From assembly GCF_002127325.2 (NCBI RefSeq), contig NC_035449.2:142357095-142421094 (forward strand): a stretch of DNA of 64,000 nucleotides, written 5' to 3'. A program made the translations under genes and the position numbers. This document shows positions 1 through 10,600 of the stretch, in pieces; within the stretch, counting starts at the first letter, position 1, and the number at the start of each line of letters is the position of its first letter. Under the pieces are notes generated by a model that made no database searches, had not been told where the DNA came from, and saw only the letters and a program-made list of their open reading frames with translations. The stretch is from Helianthus annuus. Taxonomy: Eukaryota > Streptophyta > Magnoliopsida > Asterales > Asteraceae.

Positions 1-1713
1 CACTGCCGTCCTACCCAAGGAGGACGAGGAACCCACGTTCCTTAACCCCGTTCCCAACCCAGGGAATCCCATGCTTTGTAGAGGGTGTGAACTCACCTCG
101 GTTTGCTCGGTAGTAACACAGAAGGGTCAATCAATTTGCAAGTAGTCAATCACGTCCTAACATGGATACCGCTTATAATCAGATTCAAACCAAGCAGTGC
201 ACATACAAGTAGCAATCACGGTGTAAAAGTTTAACATATTCAGTTAACAGTAACACATATACAGTTCATAAGTTCAACCCAACTACTCAAGCCCAAATCA
301 TGCATCAACGGTTAACACAGAAAGCCCATAAGCCCGGCCCATTAATCGTAGGCCCGTAAATACGTAAGCCCATTAAGTGTGGTTGCGAGTCGCAACAAGA
401 CTCGCAACTGCGCGGTCTCGGGTTGTGCTGCTTTTGGTTGCGAGTCGTAACCGGATTCGCAACCGAGGTCTCGAGTTATGCTGTTTGTGTTGATCATAGG
501 TGGTTGCGAGTCGCAACCTATGTCGCAACCACGGTTTCGGCTTGTCATGTTATGGTTGCGAGTCGTAACCTGATGTTCTCGACTCGCAACTGATGTCGCA
601 ACATGGAGATTTCGAGTCGCAACCAGGGGTCTCAACTCCCCAACAGTTGCTGATTCTGCACAGTTGTACTATCCAATAGAATTTGAATGTCATGCAACAC
701 AAATATTGTACTATCCACTAAAACATGTTTTGTTGTCTAACAATTCATGAAATCAGATTAAACAAGCAGAATTTCAAACATTCAAAGCACATTCAAGTTT
801 GTTCTTCATGTTCTTCAACATTCAAACACATATTCATCATGTTCATAACATAATTAACCCTTATTCAACAAGATTATGTACAACCATCAAGATACAATTT
901 ACTAGCATGCATCCTAACATCCGGTTTCCATTTAATACCCAACCCCCCTCGTACAAACACCCCATTCTTCGGATCCTTTATTAACCCGATTACATAATAA
1001 ATACAAACCGATTTCATGCCCCTTACAACTAGTGGTTCAATCTCCTTTAAACACAAGCATCATCCATCCGAAATCAAGCATGTTAACCGGTTCATTATTA
1101 TCATACATGTAATATCATCCTTTTTGTCAACAATTACAATTTTCTATCAACCAACACTTATCATAACAATTAGCAAGCAACAAAGTGTCAAAATCATCAA
1201 TTCAAGCACAACACTTAACATGATTCACTAACCGGTTAGGAGGTATGAAGGGTGAACTCCAAATGTTGATTTCCAAGCTTGAATCCAAGGGCCAAGTGTG
1301 AGCCGATTACTTGGAGTGTGTTTGTGTTGCTTAGGGTTTTGTAGGAGAGAAGATAGGAGAGTGTGTGTGTTGTTCAACAAAAATGGCAAGCATGGTAACA
1401 AGTATGGTATATATATATGCTCCACAAGTGCAACCTAAGGGCTTTGCTAACCGGTTAAGAGGTCACGGCCCAAAGGCCCACTCGGTCACTATTCACTCGA
1501 GACCTCATGGTCTCGAGTCGGGTTCTTTGTTTTCGGGTTGGGTTCTCGGCTCACTTTTAATACATACATATATACATACAAACACACAAACAAGGCATAT
1601 ATCGCATAAAAAGGGTCACGTTTATCATTACGTTTAATCAGTTAACTAGTCACACAACGTACAAGTATGTTACATCAAGACACAACGAAGGTTCTAGATT
1701 TCGAGTTGTCACA
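1..1713 (-). mobile_element. LTR of a younger Ty3/Gypsy element (partial)
   Basis: Read on the minus strand, the LTR begins TGTGACAACTCG at 1713 and runs left past the window edge. This start is typical of Asteraceae Gypsy LTRs. Its insertion point is clear because the sequence on the right (1714-2162) is gag coding sequence of another element that stops exactly here; TCAGC at 1714-1718 may be one copy of the target duplication. No primer-binding site is in view, so I cannot say whether this is a 5', 3' or solo LTR. No gene is seen within it; the short reading frames here are chance. Confidence 0.7.
345..640. repeat. Degenerate GAGTCGCAAC repeat cluster in the LTR
   Basis: About eight copies of a short motif close to GTTGCGAGTCGCAAC, in both direct and partly palindromic form, are spaced roughly 25-60 bp apart and separated by phrases such as GGTCTCGGGTTG. 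The motif contains CGAGTCG and GCGAGTCGC palindromes and is CpG-rich compared with its surroundings. It lies in the U3/R part of the LTR. Function unknown; methylation or regulatory-protein binding is only a guess. Confidence 0.7.
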
Positions 1714-2162
1714 TCAGCACACTTGCTTATTTTTAAAACAGCCACAGTCTATTCTATCCAGCGTAGAGTTGCAATGGGTCCTTCATTGCCCGAGAATTCT
1801 ATTGGTTTACAGGACCATAATTCTTTGTAAGAACAACCATAAGTCATGGTTCTTCTTCTTTTGGGAATGGGCACTTGAAGTACGGGTCCATTGTTTACAC
1901 TGTGTTCAGGTTCAGTTGGTCGCTTACTGCTATGTTTACTTTTATTTTCTGCTTCCTTAACAGTTTGAATAATAAATGGCATTGCATCTATGATTCCTTG
2001 TGCCACTATGTGTTGGATGGCACTATTATCCACTTGATTTCCATTGTTATTATTGTTCGGATTCTCATTATTCAGATTATTGTTATTCGGGTGGTTATCA
2101 CTCTGGTTTTCATTGTTCAGGTTTTCCTGGTTCACTTCGTTGTCCATCTGAATTTTAAACAT
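1714..2162 (-). pseudogene. Truncated Gypsy gag (N-terminal part)
   Basis: Minus-strand reading frame with an Asn-rich start (many N/E/Q residues, about residues 10-50), a basic patch (KRRR) and then the start of a retrotransposon Gag domain: EFSGNEGPIATLRWIE, followed after a stop by AVLKISKCA. The TAG stop at about 1747-1749 replaces a residue within the conserved Gag block. The frame is then cut at 1713 by the LTR of another element. Gag forms the virus-like particle of LTR retrotransposons; this copy cannot. It belongs to the older minus-strand Gypsy element whose 5' LTR lies at about 3463-4820. Confidence 0.75.
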
Positions 2163-2384
2163 TTACCACGCATTAATATCACAAAATAATATTTGAATAT
2201 AGCCAATCACATGTCACGCACTTTGGTCAAAAGCGTCGATCATTACAACTTTACTCTATTCATATAATATGCATCTATTACACACCAGTACTGAAATTAA
2301 AATTACAGTACCGACTGAAATTTAAAATTACACTACTAGTAATAGGCATCCGTAGTTTTTTTTCATACACATACACACATATTT

Positions 2385-2394
2385 TATTATTATA

Positions 2395-2442
<48 letters not shown>
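2385..2442. repeat. (ATT)n microsatellite, originally coding poly-Asn
   Basis: An almost pure ATT/TAT run of about 18 units. On the minus strand it reads AAT repeats, that is poly-Asn, directly following RRSDNGEGYNNN in frame with conserved-looking codons (DFWMNHIRR, about 2455-2490). It therefore appears to be an expanded Asn tract inside the element's leader/gag polyprotein rather than neutral spacer. Confidence 0.8.
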
Positions 2443-2443
<1 letters not shown>

Positions 2444-2530
2444 ACCTTCTCCATTATCACTTCTACGGATATGATTCATCCAGAAATCCATATTGCGCTC
2501 GTCGTACTTCCAGACGAGTCGCTCTCCCAC

Positions 2531-3322
2531 CTATCTCATCCTTTCACTATTCTCTAAAATTTCCTCACCAAATGTCCTAAGTTCTTGTACGTTTTCTGCA
2601 TTCATTGGGGGTGCAGGTTCTAGGACTAGGTTCGGAATCAGGGGTGTGGGTTCCTGGTACGGAGGTGTAGGGGCCTGGTATGGGTAAGGATTTTCTAGAA
2701 TCTCCCTAATGAATACATCATTATCGTAATAGGGATCTAGTGGGTCTAACCCTGGGTAGGCTCCTAGGTTTGGCATGGGCATGTCTTCGTGTATCGGGTA
2801 ACGTTGCACATAGTCCCTATTGTCGTCCCACCATGGGTCGTAATTTGGGTCTAAGGGATTTGGTGCGGGTACCCTAGGTATTTCTTCCGGATTAAAATCA
2901 TGCATTTCTACTTGATTTTCAGGGTTTTCTATCTCCATTGGTTGGTCAGGAATTGGTGGTTGTGGTTGGGGTGCTAACATTTGTTTCGGGTTAGGGTCAG
3001 CTACAGTGGTTGCTAAGATGTGGATGTTGGCTATTCCCCTATTAAGCATATCCTGGGCATAGGCATCGGTTTCTCTTTTAGCTGCGGCTAGTGCTCTCTG
3101 TTCTTGTAACTTTTTCATACGCTTTCTACGCTCATGTGCTCCCCTACTGAACCATCCCCTCTTTTTCTGAGGAAATGGCTCTTCAGATTGAGCCTTAAAT
3201 ACGAATATTCCTTCTTCCATATCAGCAGAGTACCCCGAGAGGGCAGGCTGAGAAGAGGCACCTTCAATTCTAGGCGAACCAGACAATTGACGGTACGCGT
3301 CAAATGGTCCTTGGTCGCTCAT
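2531..3322 (-). CDS. Gypsy-element leader/Gag-precursor ORF (hypothetical, element-encoded)
   Basis: The minus-strand frame is open to 3352, but the start chosen is the Met at 3322 (MSDQGPFDAYRQL), which matches the usual opening of this protein in Asteraceae Gypsy elements as I know them. It encodes about 263 residues: a Ser/Gly-rich start, a basic coiled segment (about residues 60-90, KKRGWFSRGAHERRKRMKK) and a long Pro/Asp/Glu/Tyr-rich low-complexity half with PNPLDPNYDPWW and LDPLDPYYD. It sits just inside the 5' LTR and PBS (3446-3457) of the same strand, and a TAG at its end separates it from further in-frame coding (VGERLVWKYDERNMDF) and the poly-Asn tract. No enzymatic domain is visible. 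It probably represents the N-terminal extension of Gag. Sure of its element origin, unsure of its function. Confidence 0.6.
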   Translation of the reverse strand: MSDQGPFDAYRQLSGSPRIEGASSQPALSGYSADMEEGIFVFKAQSEEPFPQKKRGWFSRGAHERRKRMKKLQEQRALAAAKRETDAYAQDMLNRGIANIHILATTVADPNPKQMLAPQPQPPIPDQPMEIENPENQVEMHDFNPEEIPRVPAPNPLDPNYDPWWDDNRDYVQRYPIHEDMPMPNLGAYPGLDPLDPYYDNDVFIREILENPYPYQAPTPPYQEPTPLIPNLVLEPAPPMNAENVQELRTFGEEILENSERMR

Positions 3323-3445
3323 ACTGTAAACTAACAAATAATCAAATAACACATAACAAGATAATACAATTATGCACGTATTTATTTCCTAACAGTTTGA
3401 ATTTTGGTGTCAGCAGAACACTTCTGTGGCTGAATCAGTGGCTTA

Positions 3446-3457
3446 GCTCTGATACCA
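3446..3457 (-). other. Primer-binding site of the minus-strand Gypsy element
   Basis: The complement reads TGGTATCAGAGC, the usual initiator-Met tRNA primer site of plant LTR retrotransposons. It lies 5 bp from the LTR end (TGTCGC on the plus strand at 3463), which fixes the element's orientation. Confidence 0.85.
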
Positions 3458-3462
3458 CCTTC

Positions 3463-4820
3463 TGTCGCAACCCCCGTTCCCCTATACAAACGCGGGAACG
3501 GGCGGCCAAGGCCAGTTTTGGTGGTATCTTGTTTTTATCTAATTTGGCAGCGGAAATTACATCAGGATCGTAGTTAGGAAATATTTTATCAGAGTAAAAT
3601 ACCACACTTTTATAATATTAAACACATGGGTAAAACCCAAGTTTTAAGTACACACAATTTTCATAGGAATAAATCCTATTTTTATTTAATAAAAACATCT
3701 ATTTCTTTTAGGTAACTTTATTGCCACTTTTCCAAGCCTTTAGTGCTGTCCAGCTGGCTTCTATTTGGCTTTCACATTTTGTTACCTGAAACGCGTTTAA
3801 AAATATTTTGTCAGTGGCAAATACTGGTGAGTGAATCCCAGTTCAATCAAGTTTTAATAAAAACCATTGTACAGTATTGAGGGCGGTCTCGCAATTACAT
3901 TTGTTTCCAAGTCATACCAATTACCACCCACGGTACTGTCAGACCCGACTTATGGAAATGTTACCCCTCGCAAAGCAGTAACAAATTTTGTACACAAAAC
4001 CCCAACATACCGACGATAATTGTATCCTTACAAATACTCAATAACTGTTTAATATATAATTAATTGTGTGAGGTTTTGTAAAAACAGTTAACAAAAAGGA
4101 GATTACTCACATTGCTGTCTTAGATTATCCTTTAGGGTTTCCTGATGACAATCTATAAATTTCACAAATGCACACGTGTTAGTATAATAACCCATTTTAA
4201 CATTAGTAATACCCTCCCCGAGACGGCATTCCAACGACTACGTCGGGCAGAACCACGACAGCCGTTACGGAACCCTAGATCAATCGGGGAGAGTATCTAA
4301 TACGTATCCAGGGGTTATGATACTTACAACAGAGCAGAACTTCGTTATTTAGGGGGATATTATACCCGAGTATAGCTTCTACTATTAAGAAATTGAGAGA
4401 GAAAATTGAAATTTGAGCGACGTAAACTGAAGGCCCGATGCCCTCTTATATAGGGCCTGATTTTGGGCTCTACACGGCCCGCGTAAGGTGTAGCCAAGGG
4501 GCTACGCGGGCCGTGTAGTAGGGGGTTTAGGCTGTAGGTGATCCGGGTCACGAACTAGGTTCAACACGTTGCTGACACGTGTCAACATCGGGGCTCGCCT
4601 CATTTCCGATTGCTCGCGGCCCGCGTAGGCCGTAGCCAAAGGCTACGCGCCCCGCGACAGCTTTTAAATTTTTGTTTTTATTTTATTTTTAACGCTAGAT
4701 CATTATTTGGGCTAGGTTTTCACATACAGGGTGTTTTTAAGGACATATTAGGATATTTTAAAATATATTAGGGTGTCAAAAATATTTCGAGGGTGTCGGT
4801 TTAATTTAGGGTTGTTATAA
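3463..4820 (-). mobile_element. 5' LTR of the older minus-strand Gypsy element
   Basis: Placed between the PBS (3446-3457) and the intron sequence of the RPA-like gene that begins by about 4850. On the minus strand it ends GGTTGCGACA at 3463; the opposite boundary is approximate because no clean TG start is visible near 4810-4845. A plus-strand AGAGGGCATCGGGCC block and a TATATA-type promoter region fall near 4440-4460. It holds two large GC-rich inverted repeats (listed separately). No host gene is seen inside. A matching 3' LTR is not in the window. Confidence 0.75.
4470..4660. repeat. Two related GC-rich inverted repeats in the LTR
   Basis: 4470-4485 and 4503-4518 are perfect 16 bp inverted arms (CTACACGGCCCGCGTA and its complement) around a 17 bp loop. 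About 95 bp on, 4613-4658 repeats the theme with CGCGGCCCGCGTA, an inner TAGCCAAAGGCTA palindrome and a closing GCGCCCCGCG. Both would form stable hairpins in RNA and are far richer in CpG than the flanks. Confidence 0.8.
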
Positions 4821-4890
4821 TATTTATTTATATGTTTTAGATTTGACACTGTTTATATTGATCTACATTTGGTTTTATTTTTAAATTCAG

Positions 4891-6446
4891 GCAAGCGTGG
4901 AGTTGCAAACGGGTTTGAGCTTAGCAGACTTTTTATCGACACTGACATTGAAGAGATATCCTCTTTTAGGAAGAGGTATAGTTAGTAATATGCATATAAA
5001 CATTAAACAGTATTATTTTGTACCTACATTTACTTTTTACGTTTTAATTTGATCACATAAATTTATTTAGGTATGTAGAGAAAATTTCTGTTTCATCTTC
5101 ATCAAATGAGCATGTTGGTTCAAACGTTATCTCAAGTGTTGAAGATGAGTTTCTTAATAACCCTAATTTCATGCTTATTGGTTTCCTTGGAACCATATCA
5201 ACGGTGTGTATTTTCTTATAAGTACTTTACATGCTGAGTTTTTTTATAGTCTTTTCTAAGTATTATTATTTTTGTTTGATATTGATAGAGAAAGAAGGTT
5301 TTGGTTCTTGGCACAATCATAGCTATATGCACTGATAAACTTTCACATTACAATGGTTGTAACCACTGTAAGTCGGGTGTGGAGGAAAGATTTGTAACAA
5401 AAGAAAATGTGGATGGTTCATTTGATGTTGATCATGCAAAATCTTTGGTGTGTACAAATGATAAATGTGAAGGAGTCGACATCTATTCTATTCCGCGGTT
5501 TGAGATTACAGTTTTATTTATTTGAACCACACTTCTGTTATTAGTAATACTAATGTTTTCATTTATTTTTAACTTTGATAGCTTCAAAATACCTATTAGG
5601 GTGCAAGACTCTTCCGGTACTGTGTCTTTGACACTGTTTGATTTCGAAGCTTACAAGATTCTTAAGAAAACTGCCAAAGAGTTACTTGCAATCCAAGATC
5701 AGGTAACAAATACATGCATTCAGTTATTTGGCCATGTAGTAAATATAATTTAAAATTAATTTTTATAAAATTGTAGGTTCTCAATTATGGAATCATTCTG
5801 CTCATTGTAATTTATATCAATTTTTATAAAATCATAGGTTGTTAATTCTGGAGAGATACCAAACCCATATCCTGTGATTTTTGACACATTGATTGGAAAG
5901 AGGTATGCGTTCATCATCAGTGTTAAAGACTATAACATTGAGCATCAGGTTGAAAAGTATGGTATTTCAATGGCCACTAACGATGATGAGATCCTTGTTG
6001 CGCTCTGCGCCAAATTCAATCTTAACCAGGTTTAAATCTTCATTATGTCATTCTTTTCATTTTATAGTCATGTCGTTTTGAAATAGATTTATACCATTGT
6101 GTGTATTTTATGTTATTGTGTATTATGTACTTAAAGCATGAGCAGTCCGAATCGTTGGATGTTCCAGATTCCTGCAGTTTGTCTACTCCTATTGACCTTA
6201 TGAAGGTAATATAAGAATTTGGTTATTTGTACTAAATTTTTTGAAACGTTAATACTTATTGTCTTTTTATATCAAGATGAGATGTCACGCTGTGGTGATA
6301 ATGTTACACCTGCATCCAAAGCACTTGTAGGCAATAAGAATCCCTCTTCTGATGAAACAAAACGTAATATTTGTGAAGTGTGCGATGCAGATGATGCATT
6401 ATTTGGCTCCTCGACAAAGCGTCGCATGAGTGATGAACTGTCTTAG
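4891..6446 (+). pseudogene. RPA70-like (replication protein A large subunit) gene, 3' part
   Basis: Six or seven exons can be followed: 4891-4975, 5071-5203, 5289-5497, 5582-5702, 5838-6029, about 6138-6206 and about 6278-6446, with ordinary GT/AG borders. The product is the C-terminal half of an RPA1-like ssDNA-binding protein: LVLGTIIAI, a Cys-pair zinc-ribbon (CNHC at about 5360, CTNDKC at about 5450), then an OB-fold segment (IRVQDSSGTVSLTLFDFEA) and IGKRYAFIISVKDYNIEH. RPA-like proteins are encoded by many plant Helitrons and are thought to coat ssDNA during rolling-circle transposition. The upstream exons (N-terminal OB folds) are missing at the left, where the Gypsy LTR abuts an intron; they may lie outside the window. 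The visible exons have no stop, so the visible damage is truncation by insertion. Confidence 0.75.
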
Positions 6447-7604
6447 GATGAAGATGTTGGTGTTTCGACGCTTTTGATTCCCAAGATTGAGAAATAGTTT
6501 TCTCTGTATTTTCAAATACATTTACAAGTTGATTTCATATGTTGTTGCCACGTTGAACTTATGGTTTTCGTTTTGTTGCTTTTGGGTGTTTGGTGTTGTT
6601 ATGTTTTGAACTGATTGTGTGGTTTTGAATTCCTGAAAACTTATCTGCTTATTATACTGTTATGTTCTAATATTATAATGAGTATGACCTTTCTTTGCAT
6701 ATTATAATGTATATTGTTAAATAAATATTGAGATGTTCAATAGTCAATATTTATGTTTAAAACTTATGTGTATGAATATGAGCAACAATTTATAATATAT
6801 ATTGTATAAACCCAAATAACAACTTTTTTATCTACAAACATTTGTAATCTTTAAGCAATTTTAATCTTATTATCTTATCTCATAATTTATATAGGATTAT
6901 CAGTGGATGTGGTTGTTCTCTATTGGTTTTTACCGTTATCCCTGCCCACTAAGGTTTAATAAGTATCCGTCATATATTACAGTTTATAAAAACTATTTAA
7001 TTTGTGCCTGTTTCTCCCATTAATTTATTTAAGCAATTTCATTCAATAGCTTATTTATATACTTCAAATTTTGTGTAAGTCATTCAAAGTAGGGTGTTTA
7101 GAAAAACCATAACCAATTACGAAGCATAAACGCAAACCCATTTTATTCGGTTTTTTGTTCGGTTTATGGATCCACGTTTTATTTTATTTGTTTTGTTTGG
7201 TTATTTGGATAACTGAATAAAAAAAGTGTTTAACTTAAATATTTATTAAATAAAGATAATATTATTTTATTTTAAAAATCATATACAAATAAACCATAAA
7301 CCTAACCGATGAACACCCGATTTACATTCCACAAAGATTACAAAATTTGTTGTTAAGTTTTTTATCAATGTAGTAGATTGCTTGAAATAATTAATTCAAT
7401 AATTTGAAACAATTCTATTTTGCTTTTCATGAAATTATTTTTAATTACAAAATGATAAAATGGAATATTATAATTTATTGAGGATATGTTAATCCCTAGG
7501 TATGACATATTGTAATTCAAAATTTAAAAACCACTGTTTGCTTCTATTTTTTTAATGTTCCTGGTCTTTTACTCTTTCTTATTTTGAATCCTTCTCCTTC
7601 TCTC
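6447..7604. other. AT-rich spacer between RPA-like and Rep-helicase genes
   Basis: No coding signal, repeat array or terminal inverted repeat recognised. It probably holds the 3' end of the RPA-like gene and the promoter of the Rep-helicase gene. Confidence 0.5.
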
Positions 7605-10600
7605 ATGTATGCAATGTCAAAGAATTCACGTTCATCTTCTACAGCCGCTAATTCATCTCAACGAAATTTACACAGTAAGTGAAATTATAACTTCTTAACT
7701 CATCATTTCCCAAATCAAAATCAGCTTTCAGATTGAAATCATAATTCTACTTGGTTTTTTTGTAGATCCTCTTATGAGAACTCCTCTTTCAGATATCTCA
7801 AATAGATCTCCTCTTTCAGATATCACAAATGGTAATAGCTCTTGAATTTGATTATAAGTATACCTTTTTCCGTTTTATGTTTCCAAGTGGACTGATTCTT
7901 GTGATTCGTACATATTATACTTTCTCTGTTATTTAGTTACTTCACCGAAGGAAAGGCGTAAGCTTCGAAAATTAATACTTGGTAATAAGAAATCAAAGAA
8001 TTCATCGTCATCATCAACGAATGTTCGTAACATCTTTTCTGACAATGCAAATTTGTTGGAATGTTCTGATACTACAGATCAACATATGTACTCCATTGCA
8101 TGTCAAGCAGTTAGAATGCTACTGGTTCTTTAATTTCAACTACACCAGGTTTGTATTTTGTTTCTTTATTATTTCTTTTGATAAATACATTACTAAAAAA
8201 CATACCGGTTCTAACATGTATGTTTTAATATTGAATGTTCATATAACGGCATAAACATAGGTATACCTCTAGATAGCAACCGTCGATATTCCATTACTTC
8301 TAGCATTATTAGCAGTAACAATCAGCCGATATTGGGTAGTACCTCTATGCTTACACGGCTGTCTTCTGGTAAACGTAACCTCGAGCGCAAGAAATGTGAT
8401 AATACTCATGCACCTATGCTGACTTTGGATTCAGATGAAGACGATGTGTTTTTGTGCACTGATGAAGATCCTTATAAAGGGATATCTAAAGGTTTTAATC
8501 TATTTTACTGTTTTAGGCATTTGTTGTGTTCCACCTGTAATATAACTATCAATCCTTTTTTAACAGATTATTTAGACCATGGTGACCAAGTGCTTACATG
8601 TCAGCTTTGTAGTGCAAAGTTATGGACATCAGAAGGTGGAAAAGGTCATTTAACTATAAATAAGCTATGTTATAGTATGTGTTGTGGGTATGGTAAAGTT
8701 CAGCTACCACCTTTAAAGGATGCACATCCGTCTTATCAAAATTTGTTTTCTTCCTCAAATGCAAAAAAGCAAGTTCTTCCTGAAGAACATAAGACGATAC
8801 AACTCTATGTTCTCTTTTACATCTATGGGTGGAAAGCTTGATTCTAATATCAACAAGGGCAATGCTCCATTTATATATCGTATCAGTGGCCAAAACTATC
8901 ATTGCATGGGGAGTCTCAAACCTCCAGATGGAAATGAAGCTAAGTTTTGTCAGCTATACATACATGATACCGAAAACGAAATAACAAACAGACAGGCATT
9001 ATTCAGGTACAAGTGATTTCTAAGTTCCATTTTTATTCTATTAAAGAACAACTAGAGTTTGAACCATTTGTAGTTGACTATCAGTTGTTAAGTACCATCA
9101 CTTAATCCTTAATCACTGATTCTCTATCCACTGATTACTACAACAGCAGTTGTTAACCATTAGTAGTTCACTATCAGTTGTTAAGTACCATCAGTGTTTT
9201 AATCACTAGCAGTGCTTACAAGTTTTTCATCAGCTGTTTGACTTAACAGTAGTTTGCTTTATTCATTTTAAATTCATGACTAGTTGTAGGTAAACTGAAA
9301 TTTACTTTTTTTCAACATATTCTATAAGTCTTGGGCTGGTATCAGCAGTTGTTAACCACTGCTCTTCCTTAACACTTAATCCTTAATCACTGATTCTGTA
9401 TCCACTGTTTACTACAGCAGCAGTTGTTAACAATTTGTAGTTCACTATCAATTGTTAAGTACCATCAGTGTTTTAATCACTAGCAGTGCTTAAAAGGTTT
9501 CCATCAGTTGTTTAACTTAACAGTAGTTTGCTTTATTCATTCTAAATTCATCAGTGGTTGTAGGTAAACTGAAATTACATTTTCTCAACATACTCTAAAA
9601 GTTTTGGGCTGGTATCAGCAGTTGTTTACAACTGCTCTTCCTTAACACTTAATTATTAATCACTGATTCTCTATCCACTGCTTATTACAATAGCAGTTGT
9701 TAACCATATGTACTTCACTATCAGTTGTTAAGTACCATCAGTGTTTTAATCACTAGCAATGCTTACAAGGTTTCCATTAGCTGTTTGACTTAGTACTAAA
9801 CTGTGGTTTGGTTTATTCAATCTAAACTCATCAGTGGTTGTAGGTAAACTGAAATCTTACTTTTTCTCAACATATTCTATAAGTTTTTATAAAACGAGAT
9901 ACTATTATAGTTATGTTATGTTAATGTTTTGTTGTTTTTTTTCTTTTAACAGCAAAAGAACCAAACCTTCATCGCCTACTGATAAAGTACTTGATGTTGA
10001 AATGATAGAGCATTTGAGGGCTTTATTAGATTCACAAAATATGTTGGTTAAGACATATAGGATGGTCAGAGACCATTTTCACCAATCTCCAGAGGCCAAC
10101 CTTAGTCTGCGACTTATTTATAGAAGAGAAAAAGACGGCAGGACATCTAACTTACCCACCACATCTGAAGTTGTTGCTTTGGTTGTCAGGGACAGAGATA
10201 AAGCTATAGACCATCGTGATATTGTTGTCGAGACTCAGTCGGGAATGCTGCAGCGTATTAGCGAATTACACCCATTGTATCTTGCTCTGCAATATCCGTT
10301 ACTTTTCCCATATGGTGATGATGGTTATAGAGTTGATATTCCTAATAGAGATTTTATGTCCACACAAAAGAAAATAAAACCGAAGTGCACAATGAGAGAA
10401 TTTTTTTCATATAGGATCCAGGATAGAACTTATGGATTTTCCTTAATTTTAAATGGGCGAAGGTTGTTACAACAGTTTTTAGTTGATGTGTACACAATGA
10501 TTGAGAGCGAAAGACTAAAGTACATTCGTAGGCAACAAGCTAACTTTTGCTCTGAAACATTTGAGAATCTTCAAAAGTATAAATCTAAAGGTAAGGAAGT

